In this document: one piece after another, positions 9,417 through 18,029 of the stretch
Numbering within the stretch: the first letter of the stretch is position 1
Layout of the letters: each line of letters begins with the position of its first letter
Origin: an uncultured Lachnospiraceae bacterium
Lineage (GTDB): Bacteria > Bacillota > Clostridia > Lachnospirales > Lachnospiraceae
Assembly (NCBI GenBank): GCA_902476265.1
Contig: CABSCP010000001.1
Location: forward strand, 62,001 to 126,000
Reading direction: 5' to 3'
Length of the DNA: 64,000 nt
The notes under the pieces: generated by a model
Told to the model about the DNA's origin: nothing
Databases searched by the model: none
The model's input: the letters and a program-made list of their open reading frames with translations, nothing else
Made by a program: the position numbers and the translations under genes

Positions 9417-10835
9417 TCAGTGAATATTCCCGTTGAACTCGGGGATGGTGGGAGCTGTTTCGGTCTCCTGGGAAGTCTGTGCGTGACCCAACGTTACGGA
9501 AACGATTTTGTCTTCATATACACCGCCGTTACCGGGGGTCTTTAAGGTGATTTCCACGGTTTCACCGGCAGGATAATACTGAAGCAGTTCTGTCAGTTCC
9601 TGAATCTGTGAAACGGTCTTTCCGTCAAACTTTGTGATCACATCTCCTTTTTTGATGCCGGCTGCCTCTGCCGCACCGCCTTTTGTGACATTAGCCACAT
9701 AGACGCCGGAAGGTATGCCATAGACACTGTTGACGGATTCATCCACTGTGATGCCGGAAATGCCGATGTTGGATTTTTCGGCAGCCGTAACTTTGCTTCT
9801 GGTGGTTTCATTCATGAGTTTTTCGATGATATCGGAAACTCTGGACATGGGAATTGCATAGCCCATCCCTTCCACTTCCGTGCTCGCCATTTTGGCGGAA
9901 TTGATCCCGATGACTTCTCCGTTCATATTGACCAGAGCGCCTCCGCTGTTGCCGGGATTAATGGCGGCATCGGTCTGGATATAGGTAGGAAGGTCGTTCG
10001 TTTCGGTGGAAGCATTGACAACCTGACCGGAACCCATGGTACGGTTTGTAGCGCTCACAATCCCCGTTGTGACGGACTGCCCGTACCCTAAGGCATTGCC
10101 GATGGCCACAACCTGTTCGCCCACCTTTAAGGAATCGGAATCCCCGACGGTAGCCAGCGTAATTTTTGACAGGGTATCGGCGGAAATGCTGTCCAGAGGA
10201 ACGGCGATGACGGCCAGGTCATTGTCCGGGTCCGTACCTTTCAGTTTCGCTTCATATACCTGATTGTCAATAAAGCTGGCGGAAAGGGTATCCGCATTCT
10301 GGATGACATGGTTATTGGTTACAATTAAAAGTTCGGAATCGTTTTTACCGATGATGATGCCGGAACCACGGCTTTCCGTTTCCTGAGGTGTTGTTTGCCC
10401 GCCGTATCCGAATCCGAAAAGGCTGAAATAATTCTGTACCTCCTGCACGGATTTGTTGGTGATGGCTACGATGGAAGGCATCACAGAGGAAGCGATGTCA
10501 GAAACGTCCAGACTGCCTTTTGCATAGGTACCGCCGGATACGGAAGACGCTTTCAGAAGGCTGCTTGCCGAGTTTTCCGCACTGTTCACCACAGGTGCGG
10601 AGGCAGAACCGGAGAAATAATTGACGGCCTGGAAAGCGCCGCCTGCCACGGTGCCGAAGAGAGCGGCGCTTAATGTGATGGCGCCTATTTTTTTTGCGAT
10701 CCGTTTTCCGTTTCCGGAACCTTTGCGGCGGGGCGGTCTGACGGGATCGGGAGCGGGGGTACCCGGCATGCTGTTGCTGTTGTAATGATACATCTGTTCT
10801 CTGTTTTCAAAATTGTTGTTTTCGTATTCGTACAT
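9417..10835 (-). CDS. htrA: HtrA/DegP-like serine protease with PDZ domain
   Basis: A 472-residue membrane-anchored trypsin-like protease for quality control of exported proteins. It has a cytoplasmic proline/arginine-rich N tail, one transmembrane helix (about 50-72), a serine-rich linker, the protease domain with triad His176 (TNNHVIQ), Asp206 (DNDLAVIAV) and Ser297 (NPGNSGGAL), and a C-terminal PDZ domain (about 365-460) with IKKGDVITKFDGK. A TTG three codons upstream is possible, but AAGGAG abuts it; the ATG at 10835 has better spacing (9 nt). It is convergent with rubredoxin and downstream of, but separate from, the pst operon. Membrane topology is inferred. Confidence 0.94.
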   Translation of the reverse strand: MYEYENNNFENREQMYHYNSNSMPGTPAPDPVRPPRRKGSGNGKRIAKKIGAITLSAALFGTVAGGAFQAVNYFSGSASAPVVNSAENSASSLLKASSVSGGTYAKGSLDVSDIASSVMPSIVAITNKSVQEVQNYFSLFGFGYGGQTTPQETESRGSGIIIGKNDSELLIVTNNHVIQNADTLSASFIDNQVYEAKLKGTDPDNDLAVIAVPLDSISADTLSKITLATVGDSDSLKVGEQVVAIGNALGYGQSVTTGIVSATNRTMGSGQVVNASTETNDLPTYIQTDAAINPGNSGGALVNMNGEVIGINSAKMASTEVEGMGYAIPMSRVSDIIEKLMNETTRSKVTAAEKSNIGISGITVDESVNSVYGIPSGVYVANVTKGGAAEAAGIKKGDVITKFDGKTVSQIQELTELLQYYPAGETVEITLKTPGNGGVYEDKIVSVTLGHAQTSQETETAPTIPEFNGNIH

Positions 10836-11027
10836 ATTGGTCAACTCCTTCTATCTTTATTGGGAAGCAATGTTGTTTTGTTTCTATGGTTGTAGTATAG
10901 AAAGGAATTGTGATGGAATTATTGTAAATCTGTGATAAAAATGGGGAGAAACTGCGAAAAAAGTGTGACGGGATCAGGACAGCGGATATCCGGGAGACAG
11001 ACGGATTTCCACAGCCCTGTAAAAGAG

Positions 11028-11690
11028 TCAAAAGATATGAAAATCTTCGATGGAGCCGGTTTCTTTAAAAATTTCCCATTCGCTGATATTGACAGCGTGA
11101 TCCCCGATGCGCTCCAGGTATTTGGCGATCATGAGCACATCCATACATTCATCCACTCCGGAGGTTTCCGCTTTCAGGCTTTTTACGATGTCGGTTTTTA
11201 CTTTATTAAAAAGTTCGTCTACAATATCGTCAGATGCGATCACCGCAGAAGAACGGCCGCTGTCCCGGCTGATGAAAGCGCTGACCGCTTCATGCACCAT
11301 TTCCTTTGCGGCCCGGATCATGGGCCGGATGTGGGAAGAATAGGCTTCCGGCCGGGTGTGGTTTAACCGCAGTACCAGCTCCGCAATATCGGAAGCATGA
11401 TCTCCGATGCGTTCAATGTCTGTGACCACTTTCAGAATGGAGGAAACGATGCGCAGATCCCCGGCGATGGGCTGCTGCTTTGTGATCAGAACCAGGCACT
11501 GGGACTCGATGCTGCGCTCCAGGTTGTTGATCTGCCTGTCGTCCTGAATGATCCGGCGGGCCAGATCATCGTTTTTGTGTTCCATGGCGAAAAAAAGATT
11601 TTCCAGGGAAGCTTCCGCCAGATTTCCCATTTCCTCCAGGCTTTCCGCCAGACGGGAAAGCTCCTGGGTATACAGTTTTCTGTTTGTCAT
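11028..11690 (-). CDS. phoU: Phosphate transport regulator PhoU
   Basis: A 220-residue all-helical cytoplasmic protein made of two PhoU repeats. Characteristic segments are ERSIESQCLVLITKQQPIAGDLR, split here into the conserved QQPIAGDLR and IVSSILKVVTDIERIGDHASDIA parts in repeat one, and YLERIGDHAVNISEW in repeat two; these E/D clusters bind metal in the family. It is the last gene of pstSCAB-phoU and would damp phosphate uptake and PhoR signalling. It starts 32 bp after pstB with AGAGGGCTCTT before the ATG. Length matches the family. Confidence 0.95.
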   Translation of the reverse strand: MTNRKLYTQELSRLAESLEEMGNLAEASLENLFFAMEHKNDDLARRIIQDDRQINNLERSIESQCLVLITKQQPIAGDLRIVSSILKVVTDIERIGDHASDIAELVLRLNHTRPEAYSSHIRPMIRAAKEMVHEAVSAFISRDSGRSSAVIASDDIVDELFNKVKTDIVKSLKAETSGVDECMDVLMIAKYLERIGDHAVNISEWEIFKETGSIEDFHIF

Positions 11691-11722
11691 AAGAGCCCTC
11701 TTTTTTAAGAAATTTTAGTATG

Positions 11723-12508
11723 TCAGCCAAAACGGCCGGTGATATAGTCTTCGGTCCTCCGATCTGTTGGGCGGGAAAAGATTTCGGCGGTGTTTCCGTA
11801 TTCCACCATTTCTCCCGACAAGAAAAAAGCCAGATCATCGGAAATTCGGGCCGCCTGCTGCATATTGTGGGTCACGATGACCACCGTATATTTTTTCTTC
11901 AGATCTGCCATCAGATCTTCTATTTTCATAGTGGAAATAGGGTCCAGGGCAGAAGTGGGTTCATCCATCAGCAGGATTTCCGGCTCCACAGCCAGGGCCC
12001 TGGCGATGCAGAGTCTCTGCTGCTGACCGCCGGAAAGGCCCAGTGCGGATTTTTTCAACCGGTCTTTGACCTCTTCAAAAATTGCCGCACTGCGCAGGCT
12101 GTTTTCCACGATCTCATCCAGACGGGCTTTATTTTTAATTCCGTGGACTCTGGGGCCGTAGGCAATATTGTCATAAATGCTCATGGGGAACGGATTGGGC
12201 TGCTGAAAGACCATCCCCGCCTTTTTGCGGAGAAGGGTGACATCCACGCCGGGAGCATATACATTTTCCCCGTCGATTGTTACGTCTCCGGTAATGCGGA
12301 CATGATCCACCAGATCATTCATCCGGTTTAAAGTTTTTAAAAAAGTGGATTTACCGCAGCCGGAGGGGCCGATCAAAGCGGTGATCGAACCGGCACAGAT
12401 ATCCATATCGATGTTTTTTAAAGCATGGGTATCGCCGTAAAAAAGATTGAGATTACGGGTGCGGATTTTTGCCGGCATACAGGCGGCATTTTTGGTTACT
12501 GTGTTCAT
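11723..12508 (-). CDS. pstB: Phosphate ABC transporter ATP-binding protein
   Basis: A 261-residue ATPase powering phosphate import. Walker A is GPSGCGKST, the Q-loop VFQQPNPFPMSIYDN is diagnostic of PstB, the signature is LSGGQQQRL, Walker B is ILLMDEPTSALDP, and the switch histidine is in VTHNM. It lies 13 bp after pstA and 32 bp before phoU on the minus strand. It would dimerise and drive the PstA/PstC channel. All catalytic motifs are intact. Confidence 0.97.
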   Translation of the reverse strand: MNTVTKNAACMPAKIRTRNLNLFYGDTHALKNIDMDICAGSITALIGPSGCGKSTFLKTLNRMNDLVDHVRITGDVTIDGENVYAPGVDVTLLRKKAGMVFQQPNPFPMSIYDNIAYGPRVHGIKNKARLDEIVENSLRSAAIFEEVKDRLKKSALGLSGGQQQRLCIARALAVEPEILLMDEPTSALDPISTMKIEDLMADLKKKYTVVIVTHNMQQAARISDDLAFFLSGEMVEYGNTAEIFSRPTDRRTEDYITGRFG

Positions 12509-12521
12509 AAGCCCTCTACTT

Positions 12522-13421
12522 TCACTTAAACTTCCGCAGGATAAGCCTGGCGAGTAAATTGATGAAAAGCACGATGATCAAAAGTACTGACGCAATGCCG
12601 AAAGCGGCGTCATACTGTGCCTTGGACATGCTTAAATACAGCTGGATAGTCAGGGTGCCGCCGGATTCCAGCAGTTTTCCGAAAAAGGCCTCCGCTGTTC
12701 TGGGCAGCAGGAACCCGCTTCCGGCGGTGAAAAGCAGCGCTGCCGATTCTCCCACAATGCGGCCGATGGAAAGAATCACGCCTGTGAGGATGCCGGGCAT
12801 GGCGGATGGCAGAAGGATGGTTCGGATCATGTACCATTTTTCGGCGCCCATACCCAGCGCGCCGAAGCGGTAGGAAAGAGGAACCGTTTTTAAGGCCTCC
12901 TGGGTATTTCTCGTGATCAGCGGCAGAATCATCAGCGTTAACGTCAGCGCGCCCGTGAGAATGGAATAACCGAACCCCAGGGCGGTTCCGAAAAATACCA
13001 TACCGAACAGGCCGAAAATGACAGAAGGGATGCCGGACAGCGTTTCCGTGGTAAATTCGATCAGCCGGACCAACCGCCCGGGTTTTGCATATTCATTCAG
13101 GTAAATGGCGCTGCCGATCCCCAGGGGCACAGCGAAAAGCAGCGTGATGACGATCAGATACAGCGTATTCAGAATGTTGCCTGCGATGCCGAAGGTTCCC
13201 TTTAAGGTGCTGGGCACGGAGGTTAAAAACTGCAGGCTGATCTGGGGAAGGCCCCGGAAAAAAACATAGCCCATAATAAAGACGAGCAGCAGGATGGAAA
13301 AAGCTGCCGCCAGACGGATCAGCCATTTCAGGATGAAGTCCGAAAGGCGGAAATTTTTTTGCAGAATACTTTTGCTGTCCGAGAGGACCGGGACAGCGTT
13401 AAGCACAATACCGTCACTCAT
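12522..13421 (-). CDS. pstA: Phosphate ABC transporter permease PstA
   Basis: A 299-residue inner-membrane permease with six predicted hydrophobic segments. The cytoplasmic EAA-type loop reads EALKTVPLSYRFGALGMGAEKW, seen as EALKTVPLSYRFG and following GAEKWYMIRTILLPSA. The start overlaps the end of pstC by 8 bp, so the two are translationally coupled, and AAAGGAGACTCC precedes the ATG. It pairs with PstC to form the phosphate channel. Confidence 0.95.
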   Translation of the reverse strand: MSDGIVLNAVPVLSDSKSILQKNFRLSDFILKWLIRLAAAFSILLLVFIMGYVFFRGLPQISLQFLTSVPSTLKGTFGIAGNILNTLYLIVITLLFAVPLGIGSAIYLNEYAKPGRLVRLIEFTTETLSGIPSVIFGLFGMVFFGTALGFGYSILTGALTLTLMILPLITRNTQEALKTVPLSYRFGALGMGAEKWYMIRTILLPSAMPGILTGVILSIGRIVGESAALLFTAGSGFLLPRTAEAFFGKLLESGGTLTIQLYLSMSKAQYDAAFGIASVLLIIVLFINLLARLILRKFK

Positions 13422-14355
13422 TTTTGGAGTCTCCTTTCAGGATCCGTGTCAGGCATAAGTTGATGATCATGATGAAAACGAAGAGCACCAGCCCGATCGT
13501 GAAAAGCACCTGCCGGTGCAGGTCCGCCGCGTAGCCCATCTCGGATACGATTGCTGTAGTCAGAAATCGGACAGAATGAAATGGGAAAGGAGCATTGACG
13601 CTGCTGCCGGAAACCAGGCTGATGGCCATGGCCTCTCCGATAGCGCGTCCCACCCCCAGGACCACAGCTGTGACAATGCCGGATTTGGCGGCGGGCAGGA
13701 GCACCTGAAAAATGGTCTGTATTTCGGAAGCGCCCAGGGCGAGAGAAGCGGCCTTTAAACCCGAAGGCACGCTGCGAAGGGCGGATTCGCTGATATTGAT
13801 AACGGTGGGCAGAATCATGACGGCCAGCACCAGAACAGCGGAAATCAGATTGGCGCCGCCTGTGAACTGATGCGTCTGGGAGCCGGCAAAAATTTTCTGT
13901 TCCAGCCGGTACATGGCCGGGCACAAAATGAAAATGCCCAGCAGCCCGTAAATGACAGAAGGGATTCCGGCCAGAAGCTCGATGGCGGGACGGACGATGC
14001 GGGAAACTTTTTCCGGCGCGGTTTCCGCCAGAAAAATGGCCGTGAGGACGCCGATGGGGACTCCTGAAAGGATGGCCAGGGCAGTGCCTGTTATGGAAGT
14101 CAGAATGACATACAGGATCCCGTAGGAGGGATCGGCCGCGGCAGGCTTCCAAAGGGTGCCGAATAATAACTCGGAGATTCCCACTTCTGTCAGGGCGGGA
14201 GTGCCGTTTAAAATCATGTAAACAGTGATGGATAAAACGGCCAGCACTGCAAAAAAGGCGCAGACAGTAAAAAGGATTTGAGCTGTCGTTTCAACGATAT
14301 TTTTTGATTTTCGGTTACCGGCAACGGAGTTCATCGGCGCTGCCTCAGTCTGCAT
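13414..14355 (-). CDS. pstC: Phosphate ABC transporter permease PstC
   Basis: A 313-residue membrane permease, partner of PstA. It has a cytoplasmic N tail, then hydrophobic helices beginning TAQILFTVCAFFAVLAVLS, and the loop SALRSVPSGLKAASLALGAS that contacts the ATPase. The frame overlaps the end of pstS by 11 bp. The ATG at 14355 has little ribosome binding sequence; an ATG seven codons in (14334) is a possible alternative, so translation may depend on coupling to pstS. Fits the family in length. Confidence 0.94.
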   Translation of the reverse strand: MQTEAAPMNSVAGNRKSKNIVETTAQILFTVCAFFAVLAVLSITVYMILNGTPALTEVGISELLFGTLWKPAAADPSYGILYVILTSITGTALAILSGVPIGVLTAIFLAETAPEKVSRIVRPAIELLAGIPSVIYGLLGIFILCPAMYRLEQKIFAGSQTHQFTGGANLISAVLVLAVMILPTVINISESALRSVPSGLKAASLALGASEIQTIFQVLLPAAKSGIVTAVVLGVGRAIGEAMAISLVSGSSVNAPFPFHSVRFLTTAIVSEMGYAADLHRQVLFTIGLVLFVFIMIINLCLTRILKGDSKNE

Positions 14356-15166
14356 TGATCAGCCCTACGGCTTTGATGAGTTCTTTTCCTTCTTCGGATG
14401 CCAGGAAGGAGAAAAGTTCCTGTACTTCCGGTTTCTGTTCCGAAACCGCACCGTTTGTCGCCATCACAAAGGGCCTGGAGAGTGCATAAGTGCCGGCTTT
14501 GATATTTTCTTCGGTGGGTTCTGTGCCGTCCAGCTTCACCACTGTCACGGAATCGTCCACAACATCCAGGGAAACATAGCCCACAGCGCCGGGGGTGGAA
14601 GCGACTTTTGCCATGACGGCGCCGGTGGAATCCAGTTCGTTGGCATAGGCACAGGCATCTTCCAGGTCTAAAAGCTCTTCAAAAGCGCCTCTGGTGCCGG
14701 AACCTGCCTCTCTGCCGACCACCACGACGGGCTGATCCGTACCGCCGATCTCGTTCCAGTTTTTGATTTCTCCTTTATAAATGGAAACCAGCTGATCCTG
14801 TGTCAGATCCGTCACGGTGTTTGCAGGATCGGTCACCACTGCAATGCCGTCGATAGCCACAATATTTTCAACCGCCCCCGCACTTTTTTCCGTCTCTTTT
14901 AAATTCCGGGATGCGTTACCGATATCCACGCTGCCCGCGAGGACGCTCTCAACGCCTGCGGAAGATCCCGTAAATTCCGCGGTCACGGTGACACCGGGAT
15001 ATTTTGCCATGAAAGACTCCGCCAGGGCGTTTGACAGTTTTTCCATGGAAGTGGAGCCGGACATGGTGATGGAACCGGAAAGGTCCTGTGCTGCCCCTCC
15101 GCAGCCTGCAAGAGAAGCTGCCGCAAGGATTCCTGCTGCGAATAAACCGATTACTTTTTTCTTCAT
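14345..15166 (-). CDS. pstS: Phosphate-binding lipoprotein PstS
   Basis: A 273-residue extracellular phosphate receptor. It has a lipoprotein signal ending SLAGC with lipidation at Cys22. The phosphate-binding motifs are MSGSTSMEKL near residue 35 and GREAGSGTRGAFEELL near residue 150, together with NASRNLKETE. It is the first gene of the pstSCAB-phoU operon and has AGGAGG spaced eight bases before its ATG. Anchored to the outer face of the membrane, it delivers phosphate to PstC/PstA. Expression under phosphate starvation is expected; see the repeat upstream. Confidence 0.96.
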   Translation of the reverse strand: MKKKVIGLFAAGILAAASLAGCGGAAQDLSGSITMSGSTSMEKLSNALAESFMAKYPGVTVTAEFTGSSAGVESVLAGSVDIGNASRNLKETEKSAGAVENIVAIDGIAVVTDPANTVTDLTQDQLVSIYKGEIKNWNEIGGTDQPVVVVGREAGSGTRGAFEELLDLEDACAYANELDSTGAVMAKVASTPGAVGYVSLDVVDDSVTVVKLDGTEPTEENIKAGTYALSRPFVMATNGAVSEQKPEVQELFSFLASEEGKELIKAVGLINAD

Positions 15167-15266
15167 AATAAATTCCTCCTCAATTTCCGCGTCGGCGGTT
15201 TTGGTTTGCTCACGTTTCTACGTCTGCAATCATAATCTTTTTCCATGTAAGATAAAACCAGGATTC

Positions 15267-15294
15267 GGTTATGGATTCGTAATGTTTTTGTAAA
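15267..15294 (-). promoter_or_regulatory. Possible PHO box upstream of pstS
   Basis: On the minus strand TTTACA, ATTACG and ATAACC occur at an exact 11-bp period (15289-15294, 15278-15283, 15267-15272). Gram-positive PhoP binds direct TT(A/C/T)A(C/T)A repeats with this spacing; the first unit matches fully and the others at four of six positions. The rest of the 346-bp region between pstS and the next gene (15167-15512) is AT-rich with no coding sequence. Confidence 0.3.
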
Positions 15295-15414
15295 ATGCCG
15301 TTGCAGAGTTAAGAATATGCATAAAAAGTTGCATATCAACTTGTGAAATGTATAAAACTAGCATAATTATACATAAATGGCCCGAAATTACGCATATTTT
15401 GTGGAATTTTATTC

Positions 15415-15442
15415 TTGCATTTTTAATAAAATGTGATAATAT
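15415..15442 (+). promoter_or_regulatory. Sigma-A-like promoter for the amino-acid ABC operon
   Basis: TTGCAT, a 16-bp spacer and TAATAT lie about 70 bp before the ATG of the binding-protein gene. An ARG-box-like site follows immediately at the expected transcription start. Confidence 0.6.
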
Positions 15443-15452
15443 AAATTTATTC

Positions 15453-15470
15453 GTTGAATAAATATGCAGG
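15453..15470. promoter_or_regulatory. ARG-box-like operator
   Basis: TGAATAAATATGCA at 15455-15468 matches the ArgR/AhrC half-symmetric consensus TGAATWWWWATKCA at every position. It lies at or just after the start of transcription, a repression position, and overlaps the palindrome ATTTATTC-GTT-GAATAAAT (15445-15463). It suggests arginine control of the transporter; no argR gene is in the window. Confidence 0.45.
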
Positions 15471-15512
15471 AAAAAGAGAGAGGGAAAGAAATTTCCCGGG
15501 AGGAGTATTGAG

Positions 15513-16307
15513 ATGAAAATGAAAAAAATTCTGACAGTTGTTATGGCGGCTGCAATGGCATTATCCATGACCGCATGCGGCGGCAAGGCACCGGAGGTTT
15601 CTATCACGGGTTCCGCAGATCTGCCGGGCAAGAAAATCGGTGTTCAGCTGGGAACCACAGGTGATGGGCTGGCAACGGAATATGAAAAGAACGACGGCGC
15701 AACCGTAGAGCGTTATAATAAGGGAGCGGATGCGGTCCAGGCGTTAAAGCAGGGCAAGATCGACTGTGTGATCATTGACGGAAATCCCGCAAAAGCGTTT
15801 GTGGAAAAGAACAGTGACCTTCAGATTTTGGACGAAGAGCTTTCCGCGGAAGAATATGCGATGTGTGTCAATAAGGATAAGACAGAGATGACAGCCAAGA
15901 TCAATGAAGCGCTGGCACAGCTGAAAGCGGACGGCACATTGGATTCCATCATTGCAAACTACATCGGGGATGAAATCGGACAGCATCCTTATACCTCTCC
16001 GGAAGGGGTGGACCGTTCCAACGGCACTCTGGTAATGGCTACCAACGCAGCTTTTGAACCTTACGAATATTATGAAAATCAGAAGATTGTGGGTATTGAC
16101 CCCGATATCGCCCAGGCGGTATGCGACATTCTGGGCTATGAGTTAAAGATTGAGGACATGGAGTTCGATTCGATTGTGAATGCTGTTGTTTCCGGCAAAG
16201 CTGATTTCGGCGCTGCAGGCATGACTGTAACCGAAGAACGCAAGCTGAGCGTTGACTTTACGGATACCTACACAACATCCAGCCAGGTAATTATCGTAAG
16301 GAAATAA
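15513..16307 (+). CDS. Amino-acid ABC transporter binding lipoprotein, apparently circularly permuted
   Basis: A 264-residue extracellular solute receptor of the SBP_bac_3 family, with a lipoprotein signal ending SMTAC (Cys22). The order of family blocks is inverted. Residues about 36-152 hold what is normally the second half (GKKIGVQLGTTGD, NKGADAVQALKQGK, LAQLKADGTLDSI). Residues about 170-264 hold what is normally the mature N terminus (NGTLVMATNAAFEPYEYY, KIVGIDPDIAQAV, GMTVTEERKLSVDFTD), ending at the first hinge strand. A linker (GDEIGQHPYTSPEG) joins them. All blocks are present once, so ligand binding is plausible. RBS GGGAGGAG. It is followed by a terminator-like hairpin, permease and ATPase genes. 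Ligand is likely a polar or basic amino acid, by ARG box context. Confidence 0.9.
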   Translation: MKMKKILTVVMAAAMALSMTACGGKAPEVSITGSADLPGKKIGVQLGTTGDGLATEYEKNDGATVERYNKGADAVQALKQGKIDCVIIDGNPAKAFVEKNSDLQILDEELSAEEYAMCVNKDKTEMTAKINEALAQLKADGTLDSIIANYIGDEIGQHPYTSPEGVDRSNGTLVMATNAAFEPYEYYENQKIVGIDPDIAQAVCDILGYELKIEDMEFDSIVNAVVSGKADFGAAGMTVTEERKLSVDFTDTYTTSSQVIIVRK

Positions 16308-16334
16308 TCGGGAACTGTAACTGTGAATGGATTT

Positions 16335-16371
16335 GGCTGCCGCTTGATACGGCAGCCTTTTCGGGGTTTTT
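16335..16371 (+). terminator. Attenuating terminator between binding protein and permease
   Basis: GGCTGCCG pairs with CGGCAGCC around a seven-base loop, followed by TTTTCGGGGTTTTT. Partial termination here would give more binding protein than permease, a common arrangement. Confidence 0.75.
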
Positions 16372-16409
16372 GTTGCCTCCTGTAAAAAGGACGGGAACAG
16401 GATGCACGG

Positions 16410-17120
16410 GTGAATGAAGTGGAAGAATTAAAGCTTAAATTTATAGCCAATTTTATTACGGACGACCGGTGGAAATATTTTACAAACGGTCTGGGAACGA
16501 CTTATATCGTTTCTTTTTTTGCGGTAATACTGGGTGTGGTGATCGGTGTGCTCATCGCCGTTGTGCGCTCCACGGCGGATAAGGTGGAGCGGCCGCCTCT
16601 GGCAGTGAAAATTCTAAACTGGATCTGCAAGCTGTATCTGACGGTAATCCGGGGAACGCCTGCCATGATCCAGCTGCTGATCATGTATTATATCGTGTTC
16701 GGTTCGGTGGATGTCAGCAAACGCATGGTGGCGATTCTGACTTTCGGTATCAACTCCGGCGCATATGTGGCGGAAATCATCCGTTCCGGCATCATGTCCG
16801 TGGATCAGGGACAGTTTGAAGCCGGACGCAGTCTGGGGTTAAATTATGTGCAGACGATGTGGCATATCATCATTCCGCAGGCGTTTAAAAATGTGCTGCC
16901 CGCGCTGGGGAATGAGTTTATTACGCTGCTGAAGGAGACTTCCATCTGCGGTTATATTGCGCTGACCGATGTGACCCACGGGGCCAATACCGTCAGAAGC
17001 CAGACTTATGAACCTTATATGCCGCTGTTTGGCGCAGCGCTGATTTATCTGGTCAGTGTGAGTTTCCTTTCTGCGCTGATTACGAGAATGGAGAGGAGGC
17101 TGCGAGTCAATGAACGCTGA
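16410..17120 (+). CDS. Amino-acid ABC transporter permease (HisM/GlnP type)
   Basis: A 236-residue integral membrane protein with about five hydrophobic helices. The EAA loop (EAGRSLGLNYVQ) and the upstream IRGTPAMIQLLIMYY motif are diagnostic of polar amino-acid permeases. The start is a GTG at 16410 with a weak preceding GGGAACAGG; no better in-frame ATG exists near it. The gene end overlaps the ATPase start by 11 bp. It would work as a homodimer with the adjacent ATPase and the upstream binding lipoprotein. Confidence 0.93.
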   Translation: MNEVEELKLKFIANFITDDRWKYFTNGLGTTYIVSFFAVILGVVIGVLIAVVRSTADKVERPPLAVKILNWICKLYLTVIRGTPAMIQLLIMYYIVFGSVDVSKRMVAILTFGINSGAYVAEIIRSGIMSVDQGQFEAGRSLGLNYVQTMWHIIIPQAFKNVLPALGNEFITLLKETSICGYIALTDVTHGANTVRSQTYEPYMPLFGAALIYLVSVSFLSALITRMERRLRVNER

Positions 17121-17853
17121 TACACAGATTTTATTTGAGATTAAAGGGCTTTGCAAGTCATTCGGAAAAACGCTGGTTCTGGATCACATCGATGCACAGA
17201 TCCGCCAGGGGGAAGTGGTGGTGATCGTGGGGCCTTCCGGTTCCGGCAAGTCCACCTTCCTGCGCTCTTTAAATCTGCTGGAAATGCCTACGGGCGGCCA
17301 GATTTTATTTGAAGGCAAGGACATCACGGACCCGAAGAGCAACATCAACTTATACCGCCAGAAGATCGGCATGGTGTTCCAGCATTTCAACCTTTTTGCC
17401 AATAAGACCATCCTGGAGAATATGACTCTGGCCCCGATCAAGGTTTTGAAAAAATCAAAGACTGAGGCAGAGGAAGAAGCCATGCAGCTTTTAAACCGGG
17501 TCGGGCTTGCGGAAAAAGCGGGGGCTTATCCGGCCCAGCTTTCCGGCGGCCAGAAGCAGCGGATTGCCATCGTGCGCTCCCTGTGCATGCATCCGGATGT
17601 GATGCTGTTCGACGAACCCACCAGCGCCCTGGATCCGGAAATGGTGGGCGAAGTGCTGGCCGTCATGCGGGATCTGGCTCATGACGGAATGACCATGGTG
17701 GTGGTCACCCACGAAATGGGATTTGCCAGAGAGGTTGGCAGCCGCGTGCTGTTTGTAGATGAAGGGAAGATCAAGGAAGAAAACACGCCGGATGAGTTTT
17801 TCAGCCACCCGAAGAATCCGAGACTGGTGGAATTTTTGTCGAAGGTGATCTGA
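17110..17853 (+). CDS. Amino-acid ABC transporter ATP-binding protein (GlnQ/HisP type)
   Basis: A 247-residue ATPase. Walker A is GPSGSGKST near residue 40, the Q-loop is VFQHFNLF, the signature LSGGQKQRIAIVRSL, Walker B VMLFDEPTSALDPE and the H-loop VTHEMGFA. It is translationally coupled to the permease by an 11-bp overlap and followed by a clean terminator. It completes a three-gene amino-acid import operon. Confidence 0.96.
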   Translation: MNADTQILFEIKGLCKSFGKTLVLDHIDAQIRQGEVVVIVGPSGSGKSTFLRSLNLLEMPTGGQILFEGKDITDPKSNINLYRQKIGMVFQHFNLFANKTILENMTLAPIKVLKKSKTEAEEEAMQLLNRVGLAEKAGAYPAQLSGGQKQRIAIVRSLCMHPDVMLFDEPTSALDPEMVGEVLAVMRDLAHDGMTMVVVTHEMGFAREVGSRVLFVDEGKIKEENTPDEFFSHPKNPRLVEFLSKVI

Positions 17854-17877
17854 TTATATTTAGAAAACGGAAAGTGG

Positions 17878-17907
17878 GAGAACTGCGATATGGCAGTTCT
17901 CTTTTTT
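17878..17907 (+). terminator. Rho-independent terminator of the amino-acid ABC operon
   Basis: GAGAACTGC pairs perfectly with GCAGTTCTC across a GATATG-type loop and is followed by six T residues. Confidence 0.92.
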
Positions 17908-17910
17908 GCT

Positions 17911-17925
17911 TTAAAATATACTTTA
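17911..17925 (-). promoter_or_regulatory. Operator-like site upstream of the first GH31 gene
   Basis: Read on the minus strand it contains TAAAGTATATTTTA, identical over 14 bases to the site at 31180-31193 in front of the second glycan transporter. It lies about 105 bp before the GH31 start and suggests that this gene belongs to the regulon of the GntR/LacI regulators nearby. Confidence 0.4.
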
Positions 17926-18029
17926 TAAAAAAATAACGTAATAATTAAAAAATACTGTTGATTACTGACGGCACAAAGATTAGAATGGGGGATACAAATG
18001 AGAAAGAGCATGAATATGCGGGAGGTATT

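Noticed and set aside
15513..16307. Binding protein read as two broken genes
   Set aside because: There is a single uninterrupted frame with one signal peptide and each conserved block exactly once, so permutation explains it better than frameshift or pseudogene.
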